Shown here piece after piece: positions 14,144 to 20,760 of a stretch of 32,645 bases of DNA. The stretch spans positions 1 to 32,645 of the forward strand of contig JAIRXN010000122.1 in the NCBI GenBank assembly GCA_031268245.1, read 5' to 3'. How positions within the stretch are numbered: position 1 is the stretch's first letter; the number at the start of each line of letters is the position of its first letter. The stretch is from Treponema sp. Its GTDB lineage: Bacteria; Spirochaetota; Spirochaetia; Treponematales; Breznakiellaceae. Made by a program: the position numbers and the translations under genes. Below the pieces are notes generated by a model. That model did not search any database. It had not been told where the DNA came from and was given only the letters and a program-made list of their open reading frames with translations.

Positions 14144-14914
14144 TCACTCGGCTTCCAGTTCCGCATCCATTTTTGCCTGTAGATTACCCTGAATATACTT
14201 ACGGATCTTTACCCGTACCGCAGGATCGATACGCTGGGTAAAGAGGATGACATAGACTTTTGCGGCGTTGTCCATGCGGGAACCGAAAATGATGCCTTCC
14301 ACCTTGAGGATCGAAGTCTGCAGCTTTATCTGAATGTCCTTGACGAGGGCATTTTTGACAAGGCCGGGATCATCGGTAAAGGCGCAGGAGAAACCCACAA
14401 CACTTATATCCTTGATAACTCCATTGACAAAGATCCCGTTCATTGGGAGGTTGACGGTAGCGCTGGTATCCTGCTCCGTGGTAGCCCGGATATACTTCCG
14501 GCGTCCCCTGGCATCCGCGGCATTGAGAGCTTCCAGCACCTTCCCGGTAGTAAGGTTAAGATCTGATTTTATAACCGTATAGCCGCATTTAACCCGGATG
14601 GCATTGATGTATTTGCGTATCAGATTTTCATCATCGTTTCCTGTAAGAATACCGACGCCTTCAATGTTTATCTCCCTGTCGGCCATAAGGCCCCTGATCC
14701 ATGCTTCCCATTCCCGTTCCGGCAGACCTTCGGCAATGTCTATAAAAACAATGGATTGGGGGTATTTTTTCAGAATCTTCCGCATGGAGCCGTGGTTTTT
14801 GACCATATATACTTCAAATTCCTGCTGGATAAGTTCTGCGGAGATTCGGTTTTGAACCACCGGAGAAGGATAGAGAAAAAAGATTTTTTTTCCCAGAAGT
14901 TCTGATTCGCCCAT
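14144..14914 (-). CDS. PilZ-domain protein with receiver-like N-terminus
   Basis: The start is the ATG at 14914 (MGESELLGKK), giving 256 residues. An upstream ATG at 14944 would overlap the -35 box. Residues about 8-125 resemble a response-regulator or CheY-like alpha/beta fold (KKIFFLYPSPVVQNRISAEL; SIVFIDIAEG) without the full acidic pocket. Residues about 138-250 form a PilZ domain with RKYIR (RxxxR, about 139-143) and DISVVG (D-x-S-x2-G, about 169-174), the two c-di-GMP contacts. The protein likely senses c-di-GMP and affects motility or envelope behaviour. No SD precedes the ATG, and a good promoter ends six bases before it. Confidence 0.85.
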   Translation of the reverse strand: MGESELLGKKIFFLYPSPVVQNRISAELIQQEFEVYMVKNHGSMRKILKKYPQSIVFIDIAEGLPEREWEAWIRGLMADREINIEGVGILTGNDDENLIRKYINAIRVKCGYTVIKSDLNLTTGKVLEALNAADARGRRKYIRATTEQDTSATVNLPMNGIFVNGVIKDISVVGFSCAFTDDPGLVKNALVKDIQIKLQTSILKVEGIIFGSRMDNAAKVYVILFTQRIDPAVRVKIRKYIQGNLQAKMDAELEAE

Positions 14915-14920
14915 AATTTT

Positions 14921-14949
14921 ATAATAAACGAGCACGGGAGTCATGACAA
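14921..14949 (-). promoter_or_regulatory. Promoter of the PilZ gene, leaderless type
   Basis: On the minus strand TTGTCA (14949-14944), a 17-base spacer and TATTAT (14926-14921) form a good sigma-70-like promoter. The A of the ATG start (14914) is the seventh base after the -10, where transcription would begin. Confidence 0.65.
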
Positions 14950-14972
14950 GCTTTTGTCCCGTCCACTATAAT
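14943..14972 (+). promoter_or_regulatory. Promoter of apbE
   Basis: ATGACA (14943-14948), an 18-base spacer and TATAAT (14967-14972) form a plus-strand promoter. Its -35 overlaps the -35 of the opposing PilZ promoter within the palindrome GTCATGAC (14940-14947), so the two divergent promoters share a control point. The expected start site leaves a leader of only about 2-3 bases before the ATG at 14982. Confidence 0.65.
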
Positions 14973-14981
14973 AGTTAGGCC

Positions 14982-16034
14982 ATGAAAATATTGATGTACA
15001 GGCGGGCGGGCTTCCTGTCTCTCCGGGGCGTCGTGCTGATTCTCTCTCTCCTTGTGTGTTCCGCCTGCGGAAGATCTATGCCGCCCCAAAGTGAATTTGT
15101 GCTGGGAACGGTATGCAGCATAAATCTTTTTTCCCGCGGAACTCCCAAACGCTACGAACGGCTTTTCCGGCGGCTGAGGGCACTGGAAGAAATTTTCAGC
15201 GTTAATCTCGATTATTCGGAACTGAGCGGAGTTAACCGCCGTGCGGGAATGGGCAGGGTTGCTGTTTCTCCGGAATTGAAGACGGTTTTGGAAGCATCCT
15301 TCCATTATGCTGAAATTTCCGGAGGCGCCCTTGATCCAACTGTAGGTCCGCTGGTTTCACTCTGGGGCATAGGCACCGAAAGGGCTCATATTCCTCCGGC
15401 CGGCGGCATTGAGGCGGCCCTGGCCCTGACAGATTACAGGGAGCTTACTATTGATGAAAAAGGCGTATCATTGAAGCGGCAGGGTATGGCCCTGGATCTG
15501 GGAAGCATTGCCAAGGGCTATGCAGCGGATGAACTGGCCCGGCTCTGCCGGGAAGACGGAATAAAACGCTGCATTATAGATCTTGGCGGGAATATCTATG
15601 CCCTGGGAGGAAGAAAGGGTGCGGGCAAATCCCTTGAACCCTGGCGTATCGGTATCCAGGATCCCATGGGATTACGGGGAGATTATCTGGGAATCCTCAA
15701 GGTAATTGACCGGAGTGTGGTTACTTCCGGGGTCTATGAACGGTTCTTTGAAGAGGGGGGGAAGCGTTACCATCATATCCTTTCCACTAAAGACGGCATG
15801 CCCGTGGAAAACGACTTTCTTTCGGTAACGGTTATTGCGGAAAAATCCATTGATGCCGATGCACTTTCTACGGCTCTTTTCGCCCTGGGCCGGGAGAAAG
15901 CCGAAGCTCTTCTCGCCTCTCTCCCCGGCATAGAGGCTATCTTTGTATATTCAGATAAGGGAATCCGGCTCAGTCCCGGTGCAAAAGCGCTCTTTGAATT
16001 ACGCAGTGAACAGTACCGCCTTGCCGGGGACTAA
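14982..16034 (+). CDS. apbE: FAD:protein FMN transferase, lipoprotein
   Basis: This 350-residue ApbE-family flavin transferase attaches FMN covalently to Thr/Ser of exported redox subunits such as RnfG or NqrB/C, acting outside the cytoplasmic membrane. The N-terminus MKILMYRRAGFLSLRG-LILSLLVCSAC is a lipoprotein signal with Cys29 as the anchor. Family motifs follow: YSELSGVN (79-85), GGALDPTVGPLVSLWGIG (115-131), ALDLGSIAKGYAADEL (170-184), IDLGGNIYALGG (199-210), VTSGVYERFF and SIDADALSTALFALG near the C-terminus (Mg site). ATG at 14982 has only a partial SD (AGG). It converges with the cyclophilin-FKBP gene, 12 bases away. Confidence 0.93.
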   Translation: MKILMYRRAGFLSLRGVVLILSLLVCSACGRSMPPQSEFVLGTVCSINLFSRGTPKRYERLFRRLRALEEIFSVNLDYSELSGVNRRAGMGRVAVSPELKTVLEASFHYAEISGGALDPTVGPLVSLWGIGTERAHIPPAGGIEAALALTDYRELTIDEKGVSLKRQGMALDLGSIAKGYAADELARLCREDGIKRCIIDLGGNIYALGGRKGAGKSLEPWRIGIQDPMGLRGDYLGILKVIDRSVVTSGVYERFFEEGGKRYHHILSTKDGMPVENDFLSVTVIAEKSIDADALSTALFALGREKAEALLASLPGIEAIFVYSDKGIRLSPGAKALFELRSEQYRLAGD

Positions 16035-16046
16035 AGCCCGGAGAAA

Positions 16047-17099
16047 TCATTTTACCCTTACAAGCTCCATTTCGAACACGAGAAAACTGTTTGCCGGAAT
16101 CGGACCCGTATCCCGATCTCCGTAGGCAAGTTCCGGTGGAATCACCACGAGGCGTTTTTCTCCGATCTTCATGTCCAGTACCGCCTCATCCCAGCCGGGA
16201 ATTACCCTGCCTGTTCCCGCGGGAAACTCTATAGGCCCCCCATGCACAGCGGATTCATCAAAGACCTCCCCGGAGAGAAACATGCCCTTGTAGTTTACCG
16301 AAACATTCTTACCCTTCTGCGGTTTGTCGCCGCGGCCTTGCTTCTGGATGATGTAGCGCAGCCCCGAAGGGGTTTGTGTCGTATTGGGATACTTCCGGTT
16401 AATTTCGGCGATGACCGCATCCCGTTTTACCTTTACTTTGGCGGCATTACCGGCCTTTACCTGGGCAACAAGACTGTCAAAGGCAGCCTGATCGGCCTTG
16501 AATGCCTGGGCGGCGGCTCCGTTACGAATTATCGTAACTTTGTTGATTTTATCGCCCCGTTTGATGGCGTTGACCACATTTTGACCTTCAACTACCCTGC
16601 CGAAGACCGTATGGCGGTCATTCAGCCAGGGAGTATCCACAAGAGTGATGAAGAACTGGCTGCCGTTGGTATCAGGCCCGGCATTGGCCATGGACAGTAT
16701 TCCGGGTCCTGTATGCCTCAAACTGGAATCAAACTCGTCAGGAAAGCGGTAACCCGGCCCGCCGCTGCCGTTTCCCAAAGGATCTCCACCCTGAATCATA
16801 AAATCCTCGTCGTCACCATTGACCCGGGAAATAACCCGGTGGAAACTCAAACCGTCGTAGAAGGGCTTGCCCTGGGTATTACTCAGTTTGCCTTCCGCCA
16901 GGGCCACAAAATTGCAAACCGTAAGCGGAGTCTTCTCGAATTCCAGACGTATCACGATATTTCCCCGGGAAGTACTGATCCGGGCAAAAAGTCCGTTCCC
17001 CAGGGTAGCGTCATTGGGGGCTCCCAGAGCGGTTTCCACCATCAGGGTAAACAGGAGACCGCCAAGACCCGCGGCCAAAGGTTTTTTCATCATATTCAT
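16047..17099 (-). CDS. Cyclophilin-FKBP fusion peptidyl-prolyl isomerase
   Basis: This 350-residue secreted protein joins two unrelated prolyl isomerase domains. After a signal peptide ([23 protein letters not shown]) comes a cyclophilin domain (about 35-205) with [29 protein letters not shown] and [13 protein letters not shown] charged helical linker (about 205-245) follows, then an FKBP domain (about 245-350) with [37 protein letters not shown] and FEMELV. Most catalytic residues of both domains are present. Dual-family isomerases with this order have been described from treponemes. It probably folds envelope proteins. There are several candidate start codons at 17099, 17093 and 17090, and the promoter at 17105-17133 could favour the inner ones. 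Confidence 0.92.
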   Translation of the reverse strand: MNMMKKPLAAGLGGLLFTLMVETALGAPNDATLGNGLFARISTSRGNIVIRLEFEKTPLTVCNFVALAEGKLSNTQGKPFYDGLSFHRVISRVNGDDEDFMIQGGDPLGNGSGGPGYRFPDEFDSSLRHTGPGILSMANAGPDTNGSQFFITLVDTPWLNDRHTVFGRVVEGQNVVNAIKRGDKINKVTIIRNGAAAQAFKADQAAFDSLVAQVKAGNAAKVKVKRDAVIAEINRKYPNTTQTPSGLRYIIQKQGRGDKPQKGKNVSVNYKGMFLSGEVFDESAVHGGPIEFPAGTGRVIPGWDEAVLDMKIGEKRLVVIPPELAYGDRDTGPIPANSFLVFEMELVRVK

Positions 17100-17104
17100 G
17101 CCTT

Positions 17105-17133
17105 ATTTTATCCGGATGTTCTATGCTTTTCAA
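17105..17133 (-). promoter_or_regulatory. Promoter of the cyclophilin-FKBP gene
   Basis: On the minus strand TTGAAA (17133-17128), 17 bases and TAAAAT (17110-17105) match the sigma-70 consensus at five of six positions each. The first ATG is only five bases downstream of the -10. The mRNA would start at or inside the first codon, so translation may begin at ATG 17093 or 17090. Confidence 0.65.
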
Positions 17134-17226
17134 TCTATTCAATAGACAGATTTGTTAGGGAAATTGAAGTTTTCGAACAAACTAATGTTGAAACCCATGA
17201 CTATTTTTTATAAGATGTTTGTACAA

Positions 17227-19275
17227 ATGAATATTACCGAGATCCAGGATGAATTATTCCGCCTTGAGTATCCCAATCTTTCACGGGATCACGATCCCGA
17301 TATAGAACGGTATTTCTATCTGAGGGGTATCGGCCAGTCTCAGGACGCTCTGTTTATCTTTCAAAACCGAATCATCCCCCGGTACCCGGATCCGCTTTTC
17401 CGTACAGAGCTGATGAGGAGTTACCGCAAGCACAGTTCTTCTTTCCGTTTACTGCTTGATGCAGGCTACAGGGCTCTTGCGGCCCGCTCCCTGGAACGGA
17501 TACGGGCTATTCTGGGCTACATTGCCAAAAAAATTGAGACCTATAATCCCAGAGACATTTATTCAACGATAAAAACCGCGGAGGATATCCTGGCCTTGCT
17601 GCCCAGGGAACGTTACGAGGCGGTTGAGGGGATGGATCGTTTTTCCCGTTATGCCGATGCCCTGGAATTCCATCAAAAGTCGATTTTTCGCGCTTCGGAA
17701 TTGATCCGATCCTACCTTAACCAGTCTCTTTCGGTGATTGAAGACGAAAGACGCAGACAGGAGAGGCTCAGGCTAAGGGAAGAGAAGCGGAAACGGCAGC
17801 GTCTGGTAAAGGAAGATTGGGAAAGTTACCGTAGACAGAAACTTTACGGCTTCTCCGGCCCGGCTATCGATTTTTCCAGAGTGGTTTTTTCTCCGGCAGA
17901 CCTTGCACGCATCGAAATTCCATCCCGTTTTTCCAGTCTGGAAGACCAGACCCTGGCCTTCTGTGTCAAATACTGGAATTTTATCAATGATTCGGCTTTT
18001 GAACGCATACTTTTCCTCTATTCCCGCAAGTTTGGAAAGAAGAATTACGATGTATTTCTCGCCATCCGGCGGGGAAGGGCGGCCAAACGGCGGGATGACG
18101 AGATTCTCGCTTCGGTGCTTTCCTCTCTGACGACCGGTTACTACTATTCAATCCGGGGTGACCGTTATCTGCAGCGTAACTGGAATAGTCTCAAATATGC
18201 TTTGGAAAATGCCGGAAGGTTACGGGCGCTGCCCGCTCCCGCTTCAGGCGGCGCAGAAGCCTTGCGGGTTTCCACGGAGGCGGCTTTACCCGCGGCCTCC
18301 GGATTGGCTGCCTTACCGTCACCGAAAGGGGCTCCTTCCGCGGAGGGCGCTGCCGGGCCGCAGCGAAGCGGAGCCTCCTCCCGGACTGCAAGCGCCGGGA
18401 GCGGGCAAAGGAAAATAGGAACCGTAAAGAAACTGAAGATTGCCCCTGCAAAGACCTCTTCGGCCGGGGAGACCAAGATTGCCCCCGCAAGGCCGAATCA
18501 ACAACCCCGCCCTAAAGGGACGGGGTATGTTGGTTCTGATAGGTATGGATTGTATGCGGGATCCAATACCCATGAACCAACGGCGGATACCAGTATTAAA
18601 ACCGCCCTGAAGGGCGGGGTATTGGACCCGCCTGCGAATAAAACGTTTGCGGTAATACCGCCTTCGAAACCGGCCTTGCCTAAGAAACCTGCTGCGGCTG
18701 TAAAGCCGGTTTTGCCCGCACAGCCGAAATTGCTGCCTGCCAAACCGTCCGGCCAAAGTGTTTCTGCGCAGCCGGTCATTGTGAAACCGGCCGCCGTGAA
18801 TGTATCTCCGCCTCCAAAGCCGGTCAAAGCTGCCGTTCCGCCGCCTTCTGAACCGTCCCGGCAGAGTCTCCCCGAATCCAGGACAGGGATCTCCCAGGCT
18901 GCGGCAGAGGCCAAGCCCGGCGAACCGCCCCGCCGCAAAATTCGGCGCAACGCTGAAGTTCCCATAGAGCCTGCGGGTTCTTCGGTTTCGGACAGGCTTA
19001 GGCAGCTTTCGGGCCGTTCCTACGATTTGTACCAGGATCGTTTTCTTACCCATGTCCGCCAGGCCATACGCAAGGTACTCAGTTCAGGCCGCGGTATTTT
19101 CTTTACCCTGGGCGAAGATGCGGAGGATCTGGTATACAACTTCCTGGAGGCTCATTACTCCGATCCGTACATGAACTGGGCGGAAAGCGCCGAAAGGAGG
19201 GAACTTGCGGCCCTGGGCTTTGAACTTGAATCCCTTAATTCCATTATTGACGAATGTTACAAACGGCTGAATTAG
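17227..19275 (+). CDS. Large treponemal protein with helical ends and Pro/Ala linker, function unknown
   Basis: I place the start at ATG 17227 (MNITEIQDEL), giving 682 residues. ATG 17197 and 17215 and a TTG at 17152 are alternatives, and none has a clear SD. The first ~325 residues are alpha-helical and charged, with a coiled-coil-like run (ERRRQERLRLREEKRKRQR) near the middle of that part. Residues about 345-600 form a low-complexity linker rich in Ala, Pro, Lys and Ser. The last ~80 residues are ordered again (SYDLYQDRFLTHVRQAIRKV). I do not recognise a family. A 137-bp hairpin-rich insertion (18496-18632) sits in frame in the linker, and the direct repeat AAGATTGCCCC occurs at 18436 and 18475. 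The stop codon lies inside the next structured element. Confidence 0.8.
   Translation: MNITEIQDELFRLEYPNLSRDHDPDIERYFYLRGIGQSQDALFIFQNRIIPRYPDPLFRTELMRSYRKHSSSFRLLLDAGYRALAARSLERIRAILGYIAKKIETYNPRDIYSTIKTAEDILALLPRERYEAVEGMDRFSRYADALEFHQKSIFRASELIRSYLNQSLSVIEDERRRQERLRLREEKRKRQRLVKEDWESYRRQKLYGFSGPAIDFSRVVFSPADLARIEIPSRFSSLEDQTLAFCVKYWNFINDSAFERILFLYSRKFGKKNYDVFLAIRRGRAAKRRDDEILASVLSSLTTGYYYSIRGDRYLQRNWNSLKYALENAGRLRALPAPASGGAEALRVSTEAALPAASGLAALPSPKGAPSAEGAAGPQRSGASSRTASAGSGQRKIGTVKKLKIAPAKTSSAGETKIAPARPNQQPRPKGTGYVGSDRYGLYAGSNTHEPTADTSIKTALKGGVLDPPANKTFAVIPPSKPALPKKPAAAVKPVLPAQPKLLPAKPSGQSVSAQPVIVKPAAVNVSPPPKPVKAAVPPPSEPSRQSLPESRTGISQAAAEAKPGEPPRRKIRRNAEVPIEPAGSSVSDRLRQLSGRSYDLYQDRFLTHVRQAIRKVLSSGRGIFFTLGEDAEDLVYNFLEAHYSDPYMNWAESAERRELAALGFELESLNSIIDECYKRLN
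18496..18632. repeat. Palindromic element inserted in frame in a coding linker
   Basis: Three hairpins are packed in about 137 bases. The first pairs CCCCGCCC (18505-18512) with GGGACGGGG (18517-18525). The second pairs GTTGGTTC (18529-18536) with GAACCAAC (18574-18581), with an inner GGTAT/ATACC. The third is CCGCCC-TGAA-GGGCGG (18602-18617). In addition, GGG-AT-CCAATACC (18558-18570) and GGTATTGGACCC (18618-18629) are inverted copies. The encoded peptide (PRPKGTGYVGSDRYGLYAGS and following) differs in composition from the Ala/Pro/Lys linker around it. No stop codon is introduced. Confidence 0.75.
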
Positions 19276-19373
19276 GAGCCGCGCGTGAATAGAATGCCAT
19301 GCATTTTATTCTAATTGCTTACGCAATAAGGAAATAACACGGCCCGGGGTCATGTTATTTCTGCGTGGGTCCT
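19274..19373. other. 100-base cloverleaf-like structured element
   Basis: A closing stem pairs AGGAGCCGCGCG (19274-19285) with TGCGTGGGTCCT (19362-19373), with one mismatch and two G-T pairs. It encloses three hairpins: TAGAAT/ATTCTA (19290-19295 with 19308-19313), ATTGC/GCAAT (19314-19318 with 19323-19327) and GAAATAACA/TGTTATTTC (19331-19339 with 19353-19361). The closing stem starts in the stop codon of the upstream gene. It does not match a tRNA. It may be an RNA 3' structure, a small RNA or a mobile palindromic unit. Confidence 0.6.
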
Positions 19374-19582
19374 TAGTGTCTGTCTATAAAGTCGGTTGTT
19401 GTTCGTCAATACCTCGCTGAACCGCTCCGGTTCAAGCCCGTCAAGTAACCGGGTATCTGTATGTTGCAGGGTATTTTTTCACTTCAAGATTGTACTATTG
19501 ATAAATGATCCCATGTCTATGTCTAAAAAAAATTTACTTCCGTAAATTTGTGTAGTATAATAGTCCAAACAGGAGGCCCCCC
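19374..19582 (+). promoter_or_regulatory. Upstream region and promoter of the AraC-type gene
   Basis: TTTACT (19533-19538), 17 bases and TATAAT (19556-19561) form a promoter. The palindrome AAATTTAC-TTCC-GTAAATTT (19530-19549) overlaps its -35 and is a good operator candidate. AGGAGG (19571-19576) is the ribosome site, six bases before the TTG start. Further upstream, TGAACCG/CGGTTCA (19418-19424 with 19428-19434) can form a hairpin that competes with CCGGTT/AACCGG (19427-19432 with 19447-19452). No gene is seen in 19374-19530. Confidence 0.6.
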
Positions 19583-20614
19583 TTGTTTTTGAATAACTGT
19601 CCCAATATTGCCGATGCCATCCGGGATACCGGTCTATGGGAATTTTTTACCGTCTATCCAGACGGTTCCCGACAGTTCAAGGATCTTATTTCGGTGAACG
19701 GCATGAAAACTACCGATGGTTTCCCTTTTGGTTCGGCATTCTGTAGTTTTCTGCTCCGGCACCGGTTCGGAAACAACCGGGTCTTTTTTGAGGAAGGTCT
19801 TCTTACCCCCCTGCACTGCCACAACTTTATCGAATTAGGTTATGTGGCGGAAGGACATCTCAAACAGCATATTGACGGCAGGGACTATGTGTTTAACCAG
19901 GGTGAAATGTTTCTCATTAACAAGGATATCCCCCATGGGGAGTATCTGTACCGGAAAAACATGACGGTCCTGTTTCTGAACATCTCCAATGCCTTTTTTG
20001 ATAAGTCCATGAATCACCTGGATTTGGCAGGCAGGGAATCCGAATATTTTGTCAGTCGTTTTATGATCGTCCAAAACCGGGAGTACTGTTTTGTCCGCTT
20101 TGTTCCCAAGGGAGGAAAAACCCCCACCCGGATACCCGGCCTTTTTGAAGAGATCCGTGTGGAACTCCAAAAGCCGGAGGCCGGCGGTTCCCATATTGTC
20201 ATCGGCCTCGTGGAACGGCTCCTCTCCCTTATCCCCTCGGAATACACCCTTTCTATTGAGCCCAACAGCGGGAGCTCGGCAGGGAAACGGTTTTTTGAAC
20301 AGCTTCGCCGCTACCTGGAAGATCATCACCCGGAAGTTACCATAGGGAACCTTGTCGCGGCCTTTGGTCATAACCGAGACTACTTTAACCGACTAATTAA
20401 ACGGCACACGGGGATGACCTATTCCGCGTTTCTCCAGAGCATACGGCTGGACAAGGCGTTATTGCTCTTAAAAACTACCGGCCTTCCGGTGGAAGAAATC
20501 GCTCTCCGGGTAGGCTACGAAGATCCGGGGTATTTTTATAAGATTTTCGGCAAAAGATACAACAGAAATCCTGGCGATATGAGAAACTCCGAAGCTATGA
20601 CCTATGAGCTGTAA
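19583..20614 (+). CDS. AraC-family transcriptional regulator
   Basis: This 343-residue regulator starts at TTG 19583, fixed by AGGAGG six bases upstream. The N-terminal half holds a cupin sensor region (about 70-130: LLTPLHCHNFIELGYVAEGHLKQHIDG, then FLINKDIPHGEY). The C-terminal ~100 residues form two helix-turn-helix motifs: EVTIGNLVAAFGHNRDYFNRLIKRHTGMTYSAFLQSIRLDKALLLL is the first and LPVEEIALRVGYEDPGYFYKIFGKRYNRNPGDMR the second, matching the AraC signature. It directly precedes the symporter and beta-galactosidase genes, so it is probably their substrate-responsive activator. A palindrome at its promoter suggests autoregulation, or binding by another regulator. Confidence 0.9.
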   Translation: MFLNNCPNIADAIRDTGLWEFFTVYPDGSRQFKDLISVNGMKTTDGFPFGSAFCSFLLRHRFGNNRVFFEEGLLTPLHCHNFIELGYVAEGHLKQHIDGRDYVFNQGEMFLINKDIPHGEYLYRKNMTVLFLNISNAFFDKSMNHLDLAGRESEYFVSRFMIVQNREYCFVRFVPKGGKTPTRIPGLFEEIRVELQKPEAGGSHIVIGLVERLLSLIPSEYTLSIEPNSGSSAGKRFFEQLRRYLEDHHPEVTIGNLVAAFGHNRDYFNRLIKRHTGMTYSAFLQSIRLDKALLLLKTTGLPVEEIALRVGYEDPGYFYKIFGKRYNRNPGDMRNSEAMTYEL

Positions 20615-20760
20615 AAAAATCGTTTTAGGCCACATGAATATTCATTTTTGTCGAATCTGACTATTGCGCCCTCTTGTCACTGGCCCTCAAAATAATCTGT
20701 AAAAAGCATCGGACGACCGTTGGTCGTTTCTTTTCCAAATTTGATTTTGAGGAATTTGTT
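20615..20760. promoter_or_regulatory. Region between the regulator gene and the symporter gene
   Basis: No gene is seen. The 12-bp palindrome ATGAATATTCAT (20634-20645) is an operator candidate. A short hairpin ACGACC-GTT-GGTCGT (20713-20727) followed by a pyrimidine-rich stretch could be an attenuator. TTGTCA (20674-20679) is a possible -35 without a clear -10. GAGGA (20749-20753) is the ribosome site for the symporter ATG. Confidence 0.4.

Noticed and set aside
16024-16041. Short CCGGG/CCCGG hairpin between apbE and the cyclophilin-FKBP gene
   Set aside because: A five-base stem with no T-run is too weak to be called a terminator.
18319-19053. 244-codon minus-strand open frame rich in Arg and Gly
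   Set aside because: It mirrors the GC-rich Ala/Pro/Lys linker of the plus-strand gene; the Arg/Gly-rich composition is what the complement of such a linker produces.
19274-19373. tRNA or tmRNA
   Set aside because: Stem lengths do not fit, there is no T-loop TTCGA sequence and no CCA end.
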